A stretch of 64,000 bases of DNA. It comes from an uncultured Collinsella sp. (GTDB lineage Bacteria; Actinomycetota; Coriobacteriia; Coriobacteriales; Coriobacteriaceae). Under the pieces are notes generated by a model that ran no database searches, was not told the origin of the DNA, and saw only the letters and a list, made by a program, of their open reading frames with translations. Below are positions 16,935 through 25,005 of this stretch, piece after piece. Position 1 is the stretch's first letter; the number at the start of each line of letters is the position of its first letter. The stretch covers positions 1 through 64,000 of the forward strand of contig UQLI01000007.1 of assembly GCA_900541715.1 (NCBI GenBank), given 5' to 3'. A program made the translations under genes and the position numbers.

Positions 16935-17957
16935 CTACACCGTGAGGAACATCATCACGATGATCATGGCAAAGCCGATAAGGTCGGTCGGCAAAAACAC
17001 CGTGCCCAGCATAACGGCGCTGGTGATGGTCGCCGAAACCGGCTCCACAGTTCCGATGAGGCTCGCACGCACCGAGCCGATGTCCTTAACGCCCTGCATA
17101 TAGAGCATGTAAGCAAAAAACGAGCCGATAACCACGAACACCGCGAGCGCCTCGATACCGGCGGCATCGAGCGCCGGCATATGCGCCCAGGGCTGCACGA
17201 AGACACATGAGACCACGCCCGCCGTGAGCATTGCCGAGCCCGTGACGATGGGGCTACCGTATTCGGGCAGGATCTTGGCGGGAATCACCGCCATACACGC
17301 GGCGCTGACCGCACACATAAGACCTGCTGCCAGGCCAAGCGTCGAGATATTCAGGCTGGTGGGGTCGCCGCCGGTGGCGATTAAAAAGGTTCCACCCAGA
17401 GCCAGGCCAATGCCGACGACTTCGCGAGTACGCGGCATGCGGCGATCGGTCACGCAGGCGTAGCCCATGATGATAACGAGCTGCAGGCACTGGAGCACCG
17501 TCGCGGTTCCGGCGTTCGTCAGGCGCACGGCCGAAAGATAGCAAAACTGGTTGAACAGCAGGCCAAAGGCGGTAAAGAGCAGCAGCTGCTTGCGATCGGC
17601 GGGTGTGGTCCAGAGCTTAATCAGGCGCTCGCGGTCGCGCGTAACAACCACGGCCATAAAGAGTAGACCGGCGAGAATCTGACGCACGCTCATAAGCCAC
17701 AAGGTGTCGACGTGGTAGATATCGAACAGAAAGCTCGCGCTGGTGCCCGAGAAGCCCCAAAACGAACCGCCCACCAGTGTAGCCAAGACGCCCGTGATCA
17801 TCTTGCGCGACGACGCATCGTTAAGGCGGTCGCGCCAGGCGCGACGGGTGTTGCGGCTGAGCTCGTCGGTGCCCTCGGGCACATCAATGTTCGATATATC
17901 GGTCATCGGCACCGAAGCCCCTGCGCCTTCGACCTGCTCGACACACTCTTTGCTCAT
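16935..17957 (-). CDS. EamA/DMT-family transporter
   Basis: 340 residues; an N-terminal ~50-residue soluble tail precedes about ten predicted membrane helices arranged as two EamA repeats, starting with TGVLATLVGGSFWGFSGTSASFLF and, in the second half, AAGLMCAVSAACMAVIPAKIL. DMT transporters export metabolites or amino acids; the substrate cannot be told. SD GGGGGAG before ATG 17957. Stands alone between the DUF4012 gene and tRNA-Val. A second member of the family is at 44520-45602. Confidence 0.87.
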   Translation of the reverse strand: MSKECVEQVEGAGASVPMTDISNIDVPEGTDELSRNTRRAWRDRLNDASSRKMITGVLATLVGGSFWGFSGTSASFLFDIYHVDTLWLMSVRQILAGLLFMAVVVTRDRERLIKLWTTPADRKQLLLFTAFGLLFNQFCYLSAVRLTNAGTATVLQCLQLVIIMGYACVTDRRMPRTREVVGIGLALGGTFLIATGGDPTSLNISTLGLAAGLMCAVSAACMAVIPAKILPEYGSPIVTGSAMLTAGVVSCVFVQPWAHMPALDAAGIEALAVFVVIGSFFAYMLYMQGVKDIGSVRASLIGTVEPVSATITSAVMLGTVFLPTDLIGFAMIIVMMFLTV

Positions 17958-18188
17958 TCCACTCCCCCGAAACAGCCTAGAAACAATTCGGCTTACCTTA
18001 CCACGGCGAAGTCACCAGCTGGAGGCTTGTCCGCTTATCGGTAGGACAATTCCGCAGGCGTCTTTCCATAGCTCGATACCGCAATGGCCTTGCATTATGC
18101 GACAGCCAAATCGCGGCAGCAGGCTCTTTTGAAATGGATATGACAAAGCCCCCGAATTCCACAATGTAAGCGATTTTTAAAAATGTTC

Positions 18189-18217
18189 TTGCCACCGAGT
18201 TCAGGCTCCGTTATATT
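18189..18217 (+). promoter_or_regulatory. Promoter of tRNA-Val
   Basis: TTGCCA, 17-bp spacer, TATATT, 30 bp before the tRNA. Confidence 0.6.
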
Positions 18218-18246
18218 ATCCCTTGCGCGCTTGCGCACCCTTGATC

Positions 18247-18321
18247 GGGCGTTTAGCTCAGGGGGAGAGCGCTTCCCTGACACGGAAGAGGTCAGAAGTT
18301 CAAATCTTCTAACGCCCACCA
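18247..18321 (+). tRNA. tRNA-Val(GAC)
   Basis: 75 nt including an encoded CCA. Acceptor GGGCGTT pairs with AACGCCC; D-loop TAGCTCAGGGGGAGAGC; anticodon arm CTTCC-CTGACAC-GGAAG gives anticodon GAC (Val, GTC); T arm AGAAG-TTCAAAT-CTTCT. Discriminator A. The rest of the 17958-18547 gap contains its promoter and a terminator hairpin. Confidence 0.95.
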
Positions 18322-18334
18322 AATGTTCGCAGCT

Positions 18335-18366
18335 CAGAGGCTATGTCCTCTGGTCTGTTTTGTTTT
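18335..18366 (+). terminator. Terminator after tRNA-Val
   Basis: Stem CAGAGG/CCTCTG (18335-18340 with 18347-18352) followed by the T-rich run GTCTGTTTTGTTTT. Confidence 0.7.
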
Positions 18367-18547
18367 ATGTCGCCAAATCCGCTGGCAGCTCCAACCGCCC
18401 AACTAGCCAAAAGCCGACCATCTACTTGCCGATCTATTCATCGGCATAACCAACCAGTCCGCACCGCGGCTTCTCGGCAAAACGCCACAGCGTCCACACC
18501 CTGCGGTATCCTTGAGCCACTTACACCTGCAGCACCAAGGAGCCACC

Positions 18548-19234
18548 ATGCGCACCGAGCTCGATGTCCCCTTTTCGCACAAAGAAGAAGCCAAGGCGCT
18601 GGGCGCCAAATGGGACCGGACCAAGAAGATCTGGTATGTACCCAGCGGCGTTAACCCCGAGCCCTTTGCCGAGTGGCTGCCCGGTGTTGACCGATCCGAC
18701 CCCTCAGCGCCGTATATATATCTAGTACTGGGCAAGCGCGAGTGCTGGAAGTGTCACAAAGAGACCTCGGTCGCGGCCTTCGGCATTCCCTATCGAACCG
18801 ATAACGACGAGAGCATCGCCATCGCTCACGCGCCCAACGAAGCCGGGCACATTGCCATCGACACGGCCAACGCCAACGCACTCGCCATCGTGCCCGCTCT
18901 TGGCTGCGTGCCGGGCGAGATCCGCGACTACCTTCTTAAGCGCTGCGGCTACAAGCCCGTAGGCGCGCGAGCCTCCAAAGCCCCGTCGCTCGGCAACACG
19001 TGCACCAGTTGCGACGCGCTGCAAGGCAGCCGCTATCTGTTCGAGGAGCCCTCGTCCCCGTTTGCCCTCACTGCCATCAACAAGCTGCCGGCACTGGAGT
19101 TTATACGCGTCGAAGTTGCCGGCGTCTTTGGCGTCCCGGCCACGCGTACCGACTTTGACCAGGCGCTCTTTACCTGGGCACGCGACCATCACGCCGAGTT
19201 CCATAAGCAGCTTGGTGAGGGGATTTATTTGTAG
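18548..19234 (+). CDS. DUF5710-domain protein
   Basis: 228 residues. The N-terminal ~45 residues (LDVPFSHKEEAKALGAKWD ... WYVPSG) match DUF5710, a small domain often attached to DNA-processing or mobile-element proteins. The rest has two Cys pairs, CWKC near residue 60 and CTSC near 155, which may form a treble-clef or zinc site around a central domain of unknown type. ATG 18548 follows AGGAG at nine nt; a GTG-like upstream codon is not needed. Monocistronic. Function unknown; nucleic-acid handling is a guess from domain and Cys pattern. Confidence 0.7.
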   Translation: MRTELDVPFSHKEEAKALGAKWDRTKKIWYVPSGVNPEPFAEWLPGVDRSDPSAPYIYLVLGKRECWKCHKETSVAAFGIPYRTDNDESIAIAHAPNEAGHIAIDTANANALAIVPALGCVPGEIRDYLLKRCGYKPVGARASKAPSLGNTCTSCDALQGSRYLFEEPSSPFALTAINKLPALEFIRVEVAGVFGVPATRTDFDQALFTWARDHHAEFHKQLGEGIYL

Positions 19235-19289
19235 GGGCAACATCGAGGTATCGAGGAGCAGGGGTTGATTGTTAAATAATCTCGAAACG

Positions 19290-20795
19290 CTACAGCCCCA
19301 GAATATGCTCCAGGTAGCCCTTGTTGAACCAGAACGATTGCTTCGTCATCCAGCGCCCGTCGGGCAGTTCGTAAGCATTCCTTGCGATGTCACCGATCTC
19401 TGTTCCATCGGCAAACTTGTAAGCCGCTTTTGACGTATGCGGGCGAACGTGAACAATTGGATTGTCCGCCATACCGGGCAGATTGTTAGTCACTTTGAGC
19501 TTTCCGCTCGCATCCCGATACGGATTGAGCTCAACGCCCTCACGTATTACCTTTCGCGTCTCATCCCAACAAGCTTTCGCTGGGCCTTCGATTTCGTTTT
19601 CTCCCATTGCCCAGAACAAACAACGATCGAGACGCAGCACGCCATCGTGGTCCTCACGGAACACAACGAAGAAAAAGCGATTGGTCTCAAGGCACGCATG
19701 AAGAGGCGACGTCTCCCAGTCTTCTTCAATCAAACGCTTGAACTCAAACGGTGGGAACGACATAGCCTGTTCGATGTGCCCCCTGTTGTTAACTCGAACA
19801 GTTCGGACGGAAATGCCTGCCTTGACGAATTCCTCGGCAGCATTGTTTTTGATTCCGAGCATACGATAAACGAGCGTTGTCCACTGCGCCTTATTGCCCG
19901 TGTACTCCAGTCCATACTGTTCGGCAATTTGACGATCGGTCTCACCGTAATGGCGCTCGATAAGTCCAGTTACGTAACTTTCGAAATCGATAGACTTGCC
20001 ATCGTCCTGAACAATGCTCTCCCCGACTCGCGGAGCACCGAGGACATAAGTATGGAGCACATAGTCCATATACGAGCGCTTGAGGGAAAAGGCGCGACGC
20101 TTTGCGCGATGGCGCTCAATCTCGCCCGTATCGGTATTGAAGTATTCATAATACTGGTCCGCCCACATCGTGGCCTCAGTTGCGCCCTTCGTGCAAGCAC
20201 CCAGATAAGTCGTCATGCCTTCTGAAAGCTCGTCCGCACGGCCATCCTGAATATAGGAAATGATCTTCTCGTAGTCGGCGCGAATGATTTTCATGTCCTC
20301 TTCGGGCAGACGAACCATGACCGCACGCTCAATGCGTTGGTCGTATTTATCGATGGAACGATCTCGGCCGTAGTAAATCAACAGGATATTGCTGAGCTTG
20401 GTCTTGAGGTGAGAACTGTCGTAGTCGAGCGAAACAGGTCGGTCATAAGGAATCATGGTCAGGACAAGGCGCTCGCCAGCAGACTTCCGGCCGTTCTTGA
20501 GCACATCAAAACACGTTGCCTTGAGCTCAACGCCCGCCTCGGGAAAGTCGGGGCGATTGTCACTATTGGCCTTGTAGCCAAAGTAACGTTCTTCGATAAG
20601 AGTGCCCATACCGCCTTTGTACTTCTTGGAGCCAAAGTCCTTGGGCGCACTCTCCCCCTCCGGAGCAATACCGAGCTCGAGAATATCGCGGAACGTCATG
20701 CCATCGAGATTGGCAGCATAGCGCTCAATACTTGAGGGGTCAGAAAAATCAGTATCGTCAAGCATGCGCTTGAAATCGAGGCGCTTCTTAGACAC
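19290..20795 (-). CDS. Sau3AI/MutH-like type II restriction endonuclease
   Basis: 501 residues with the two-domain build of Sau3AI. The N-terminal MutH-like nuclease shows KGGMGTLIEERYFG then Asp83, Glu90 and Lys92 in PDFPEAGVELKA; with Glu69 this reproduces the Glu...Asp-x6-Glu-x-Lys spacing of MutH/Sau3AI. The second half (SYVTGLIERHYGETDRQIA ...) matches the C-terminal regulatory MutH-like domain. Family members cut at GATC, so GATC is the predicted target. GTG 20795 has GGAGG upstream. Divergent from, and paired with, the C5 methyltransferase starting 140 bp away. Confidence 0.87.
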   Translation of the reverse strand: MSKKRLDFKRMLDDTDFSDPSSIERYAANLDGMTFRDILELGIAPEGESAPKDFGSKKYKGGMGTLIEERYFGYKANSDNRPDFPEAGVELKATCFDVLKNGRKSAGERLVLTMIPYDRPVSLDYDSSHLKTKLSNILLIYYGRDRSIDKYDQRIERAVMVRLPEEDMKIIRADYEKIISYIQDGRADELSEGMTTYLGACTKGATEATMWADQYYEYFNTDTGEIERHRAKRRAFSLKRSYMDYVLHTYVLGAPRVGESIVQDDGKSIDFESYVTGLIERHYGETDRQIAEQYGLEYTGNKAQWTTLVYRMLGIKNNAAEEFVKAGISVRTVRVNNRGHIEQAMSFPPFEFKRLIEEDWETSPLHACLETNRFFFVVFREDHDGVLRLDRCLFWAMGENEIEGPAKACWDETRKVIREGVELNPYRDASGKLKVTNNLPGMADNPIVHVRPHTSKAAYKFADGTEIGDIARNAYELPDGRWMTKQSFWFNKGYLEHILGL

Positions 20796-20935
20796 GGGAT
20801 ACCTCCGAAACTCGCAACTAACCTCATGGTAGTTCAGAGCAACTACTAACGCCCAGAAAATTGAGGTCTTGATTGTCCCCTCGATCGGTTATTGTTGTGA
20901 CCACCATAACCGGACACAGCAGCGATTGGAGAAAC

Positions 20936-22198
20936 GTGTCTGAGATTAATATTGCCGAGCTTTTTGCGGGCGTCGGTGGATTTCGTTTGGGTCTCGAAGG
21001 CTATGCCGACCCTCGCCATCCCGAGTTTTATATGAAGCCCGCCGGCCCCTTCCGCACCATTTGGGCCAATCAGTGGGAGCCGCCCGGAACCAAGGCGCGT
21101 CAGTTCGCGGCCCGTTGCTACATGGATCGCTTCGGCAATGATTCCGTCGTCAACGAAGACATCAATAAGGTCCTGGAGCAGGCCGAGGCGAAAGAAATCG
21201 AAATCCCCGATGTCCAAATGGTTGTTGGCGGTTTCCCCTGCCAAGACTACTCTGTCGCGCGTCCGCTCAATCAGGCACACGGCATCGAGGGCAAGAAGGG
21301 CGTCCTTTGGTGGGACATCTATCACTTCCTCGAAATGAAGAAGCCCAAGTTCGGTCTCTTTGAGAACGTCGACCGCCTGCTCAAGTCGCCCGCGTCTCAA
21401 CGCGGTCGCGACTTCGCCATCATTCTAAGCTGTCTTGCCGACCTCGACTACACGGTCGAATGGCGCGTGGTCAACTCTGCCGAATACGGTTTCCCCCAGC
21501 GTCGCAAGCGTGTTTATATCTTCTGCGAAAAGGACGCTGGCAAGGTTGATCTCGTTAATCGCATGCACAACGGCGTCATGGCTAAAGCCTTCCCCGCCAT
21601 CTATCCCGACGAGATGTCCGAGCTCGACGTTTTGCCCGACCCCTACGAGAACTCAACTCGTTTTGGCGTCGGCCAAAAGACCTCTCAATTCAAGAATGCT
21701 GGCGTCATGCAGGGCTGTCATGTTCTGACCTGCGACTTTGCCGAGGACTATCACGGTGAGCGCCACGTGCTTGGCGACGTGCTTGTCGACGAGGCTGATG
21801 TCCCGGAGCAGTTCTACATCTCCGACGAAAAGCTTCCCGACTGGCGCTACCTTAAGGGCAGCAAGCGCGAAGAGCGCACTAACAAAAAGACAGGCTTTAC
21901 GTACACGTATTCCGAGGGAGCCATGAGCTTCCCGGATGCCACCGACAAGCCGAGCCGCACCATCCTCACAGGAGAAGGCGGCACGGGAGCGAGCCGCTTC
22001 AAGCACGTCATCGAATGTCCCGATGGCCGTTTCCGCCGTCTTGTTCCCGACGAGCTCGATCAGCTTCAGGGATTCCCGAAAGGTTGGACCGATACGGGCA
22101 TGACCGACGGCCATCGGGCCTTCTGCATGGGCAACGCACTCGTCACCGGCGTGCCCCATCGCATTGGCGAAGCTATGGTCGAAGTGTACGGCCTCTAA
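20936..22198 (+). CDS. DNA (cytosine-5) methyltransferase of the Sau3AI-like system
   Basis: 420 residues. Motif I IAELFAGVGGFRLGLEGY binds AdoMet; motif IV GGFPCQDYSVARP holds nucleophile Cys102; motif VI is ENV at 143-145; motif VIII is PQRRKRVYI; C-terminal GNALVTG is motif X. The variable region between VIII and IX sets specificity and cannot be read directly, but the partner endonuclease predicts GATC with C5 methylation. Start is GTG 20936 preceded by GGAGA; the longer in-frame ATG at 20873 has no SD and would add nonconserved residues. The neighbouring endonuclease makes this a complete two-gene type II system. Confidence 0.92.
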   Translation: MSEINIAELFAGVGGFRLGLEGYADPRHPEFYMKPAGPFRTIWANQWEPPGTKARQFAARCYMDRFGNDSVVNEDINKVLEQAEAKEIEIPDVQMVVGGFPCQDYSVARPLNQAHGIEGKKGVLWWDIYHFLEMKKPKFGLFENVDRLLKSPASQRGRDFAIILSCLADLDYTVEWRVVNSAEYGFPQRRKRVYIFCEKDAGKVDLVNRMHNGVMAKAFPAIYPDEMSELDVLPDPYENSTRFGVGQKTSQFKNAGVMQGCHVLTCDFAEDYHGERHVLGDVLVDEADVPEQFYISDEKLPDWRYLKGSKREERTNKKTGFTYTYSEGAMSFPDATDKPSRTILTGEGGTGASRFKHVIECPDGRFRRLVPDELDQLQGFPKGWTDTGMTDGHRAFCMGNALVTGVPHRIGEAMVEVYGL

Positions 22199-22324
22199 GG
22201 CAAGCAATCCGGAGCCGGCAGTTCACGCTGTCGACTCCGTTTTTCCACCCCACTTCCCCGTATACTGATGTAACACGTGTTTCATCCGGGCTTGTTGGGC
22301 CGGATTGTTCATGGGAGGGTCTTA

Positions 22325-22815
22325 TGGCTGCTTCGAATCCGCCTAAGGGGAGCGTTTCTTCTTCGTCCATCAAGCCGGTTACGCGCAAGGCCGTGCGTTG
22401 CCAGCGCGAGGTCGCTTGGCTTGTCACGCAGGCGGCGGGCAGGCTTGTGGCGACCACTCAGGACGTCAATGCGCCTACGCCGAGCTTTGTGTTAGCGGCG
22501 GCGCTGGATTTTGTGCGCCAATTGGAGCTTGCCGCGCAGGATGCCAACGGCCACCTCGACTACCAGAACGTTATGGCGCCCGACCTGCAAACGTTCTGTC
22601 ACATGGCCAAGTTGCCTGCCGCGCCCAATGCGCTTTCGGACGCAGGCTACATGTTTACGCTCTCGGGCGCGGACCTTATCCGCGACATCTATGCATACTG
22701 CAGCGAGCTCGCCGAGCGCCACGTCTTTGACGCGGCAGAAGTCAAACCGGGAAATGTCATCAAGCTGGTTCTCAGGCTGTTCCTGATAGACGGGTTCGGG
22801 GCCATGCCGGCGTAA
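22325..22815 (+). CDS. Hypothetical protein
   Basis: 163 residues from ATG 22325 with SD GGAGGG. No recognised domain. Mostly helical-looking, with two conserved-looking helices (FVLAAALDFVRQLELAAQ and GADLIRDIYAYCSELAERHVFDAAEV) and no signal peptide or membrane segment. It lies 126 bp after the methyltransferase on the same strand but with its own SD and leader, so membership in the restriction locus is not established. Confidence 0.6.
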
Positions 22816-22915
22816 GCCGAGTCTTTAGCATCACCGTCGACTGGGCAACAACCGCTTTACCTTAATGGACGCCAATCGAGGGTCGATTATTGGGTCGCCT
22901 CGTCCACTAACGCAT

Positions 22916-24382
22916 CTATCCCACGCGCTCCGACAGTCGATACTTGCGGTTGCGGCTCGTCGCCGGCGCCGTGGGCTCAAGCTCGCCTTGAGCAATGAGC
23001 GCGTTGACGCGTGACCTAACCTGGGAAATTGTAAGCCCCGTGCGTTCTGCCAGCTCACGCGTCCCCAGCTCGCCGTAGTGTTTGAGTGCCGTCACAATTA
23101 AGCCCCCGCCATGATCGACCGGCTCGATTTTTGAACGGTAAAGTACGATCTTGAACCGATCGAACCCCGGGCAGAACAGGGGCTCGGCCAGACCATGCGC
23201 GCGCATGGCATCGATCATCATCGGGATGCCCGAGCCATTGCCCTCAGCCGGCGAACCTGCGCCATCCGGCAGCGGGACAATCGACATGAGTTTCACGAGC
23301 GTCGCGTTACGGCATCGGGAGCTGCCGTCAAACAAGTTCTCGCGAGTCTTTCCCCCGTAAAGGCCGCCAGGATTCGTCACCTCGACACGATCGTCAAAGA
23401 CGTCGACGGCAATCGATTGTCCACAGAACCGATCCCCGTATTCTCGATGGATTACGGCGTTGGCGATTGCCTCGCGCAGAACCTCCTCGGGAATCTCCAG
23501 CGAGTCGACACGCGAGACGCCTTGGACGGTCGAGGTTCGCCGCAAATTCTTGGCGACGGCCGCGACAGCATCCGAAATCATCTCGCCCAACGTTCCCTCA
23601 CAGATTGTGCGGTCCATGAACCTCAGCGACCCCGCCATGCCCTTCTGAGTTCCCGCATGGACAGCCACGTCAATGAAGAGCTTGGGATAGAACTGCTGAG
23701 GGTAGGTGCCCACAACTAGGAGTCCAGCCTTGGTGACATTGCCCTGGGAATCAAGGATATTTAGGCGCTCCAGCTTCGTTTGTTTGTCCGGCGCGCCGCG
23801 CATTGCCCGGGGCGTCAACGAGAAAGCCCGATCTATCGTACGGTCGACCAGCGTCTCGTCGAGATTGTCCGCGCCCGCACCCGCCACCGCGTCCCGATCG
23901 CTCGGAGTCGCTCGACCGTATGACGCCAATGTGAGCACCTCGGTCGATGAAAGCGGCACATCTTTGTCATCGATGCGCTTGTAGCTGCCGCCCTGGGCGC
24001 CCCGCTCTATGACATAGCAGGGCTTGCTCGACGGATCGAGCTCCTCAATCGTAATGACGAGAACGATGACGCCCTGAAGCTCCACTCGCTCGATCGTGTA
24101 TTTAGGCGGATTGGCCAGCTTTCCTCGACCGCCCGCATCACCCATGCCTGACACAAATTGGTTGAGCACTTTCTCGGTCTCGAAGTTCTCAACCGGGACA
24201 AAACCTGCGCGCTCACTCACTCCGAGCACGATGATTCCGCCGGCAGTGTTCGCGAATGCGCTCACCGTTTCCCACACATCGCGGGAAAGCGTCGTGGCGC
24301 TCTCCTTCACTTCGACGTTAAGATCATCCGAGCCCATACGCCTTAAAGACTCAAGCAGACCGGTCAGCTCGTTTTCGTTCAT
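22916..24382 (-). CDS. AlbA_2/HATPase_c_4 regulator-like protein
   Basis: 488 residues. An N-terminal Schlafen AlbA_2 domain (about 18-150: LNVEVKESATTLSRDVWETVSAFANTAGG and GSYKRIDDK) is followed by an ATPase-like HATPase_c_4 region (LREAIANAVIHREYGD, then DRVEVTNPGGL and GNGSGIPMM) and a C-terminal winged helix (LGTRELAERTGLTISQVRSRVNALIAQG). Proteins of this build are usually annotated as putative transcriptional or RNA-binding regulators, often close to defence genes. ATG 24382 has AAGGA seven nt upstream. The promoter side is rich in ATCTCTC repeats, including a 25-bp palindrome (24460-24515), a plausible autoregulatory site. Confidence 0.8.
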   Translation of the reverse strand: MNENELTGLLESLRRMGSDDLNVEVKESATTLSRDVWETVSAFANTAGGIIVLGVSERAGFVPVENFETEKVLNQFVSGMGDAGGRGKLANPPKYTIERVELQGVIVLVITIEELDPSSKPCYVIERGAQGGSYKRIDDKDVPLSSTEVLTLASYGRATPSDRDAVAGAGADNLDETLVDRTIDRAFSLTPRAMRGAPDKQTKLERLNILDSQGNVTKAGLLVVGTYPQQFYPKLFIDVAVHAGTQKGMAGSLRFMDRTICEGTLGEMISDAVAAVAKNLRRTSTVQGVSRVDSLEIPEEVLREAIANAVIHREYGDRFCGQSIAVDVFDDRVEVTNPGGLYGGKTRENLFDGSSRCRNATLVKLMSIVPLPDGAGSPAEGNGSGIPMMIDAMRAHGLAEPLFCPGFDRFKIVLYRSKIEPVDHGGGLIVTALKHYGELGTRELAERTGLTISQVRSRVNALIAQGELEPTAPATSRNRKYRLSERVG

Positions 24383-24459
24383 CTGCACGTCCTTTCGCTC
24401 GGTCCTGCGGAGAATGCCGCGGATAGATTTCCCTCGTCTCTCAGTTATCTCTCGTAATT

Positions 24460-24515
24460 ATCTCTCATCTATCTCTCTATCTCTCGGCTTAGAGATAGAG
24501 AGATAGATGAGAGAT
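24460..24515. repeat. Perfect 25-bp inverted repeat built of ATCTCTC units
   Basis: Arms 24460-24484 and 24491-24515 are perfect complements around CGGCTT. The arm is itself a run of ATCTCTC/ATCTATC words. Further TTATCTCTC copies lie at 24445, 24458 and 24612, and divergent copies run to 24690. With the element at 24692-24870 it accounts for most of the 24383-25005 gap between two divergent genes. Confidence 0.8.
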
Positions 24516-24691
24516 GGAATGTCTACCATTTGCTTCATTTATACATATTTTTGCTGGTAGAACAATCGGTATTGAGACAATACGATGATTGCCTGTCTCT
24601 TTGATGCTCAGTTATCTCTCATATTTTTCTCTCATCTTCCTGTCATCTCTCATATTAGAGACGAATGAGAGACGAGAGATACGCGAGTGAT

Positions 24692-24870
24692 GGACGAGCG
24701 AGGATTTTCGGACGGTCGGATATCGAGAGTGGATATTTGGACGGTTTTTGGGGCTTTTGCGGCAAATTCCGTCCAAATATCCACTCTCGTTCGATAGGTA
24801 TCCGGAAATCCTCGCTCGTCCGTCCGAATATCCACTCTCGTTTGGCGAGTGTCCAATTTTCCACGCACGT
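24692..24870. repeat. TCCACGCTCG palindromic family, copy 1
   Basis: Two nested perfect helices: 16 bp (24692-24707 with 24806-24821) and 20 bp (24725-24744 with 24769-24788). A tail follows of degenerate ~21-bp units ending in TCCACTCTCG or TCCACGCACG (to 24870). The same layout, hairpin containing GTGGATA followed by TCCACGCTCG units, recurs at 29517-29640 and 30919-31013. Confidence 0.75.
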
Positions 24871-25005
24871 GCGGCGGGCACTCGGGACCTATGCCCAATC
24901 CGGCTGCATCGTCTCCAGTTCGCCGCAGGGTCGCGGCCCCATATGGGTATACTCTCGTGGATTCGACTCGATTCGCCCCCGCTGGGGCGTCAAAGGAGAC
25001 TGCAT

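Noticed and set aside
22015..22324. Upstream extension of the hypothetical gene at 22325 into the methyltransferase
   Set aside because: The extension overlaps motif X of the methyltransferase in another frame; ATG 22325 has its own SD.
24444..24870. CRISPR array suggested by repeated ATCTCTC and TCCACGCTCG words
   Set aside because: Units are short, unequal and palindromic with no regular unique spacers, and no cas genes are present.
24748..25005. Longer N-terminus for the M16C peptidase starting at 24748
   Set aside because: The extension translates palindromic repeat DNA and has no SD; ATG 25006 has AAGGAG.
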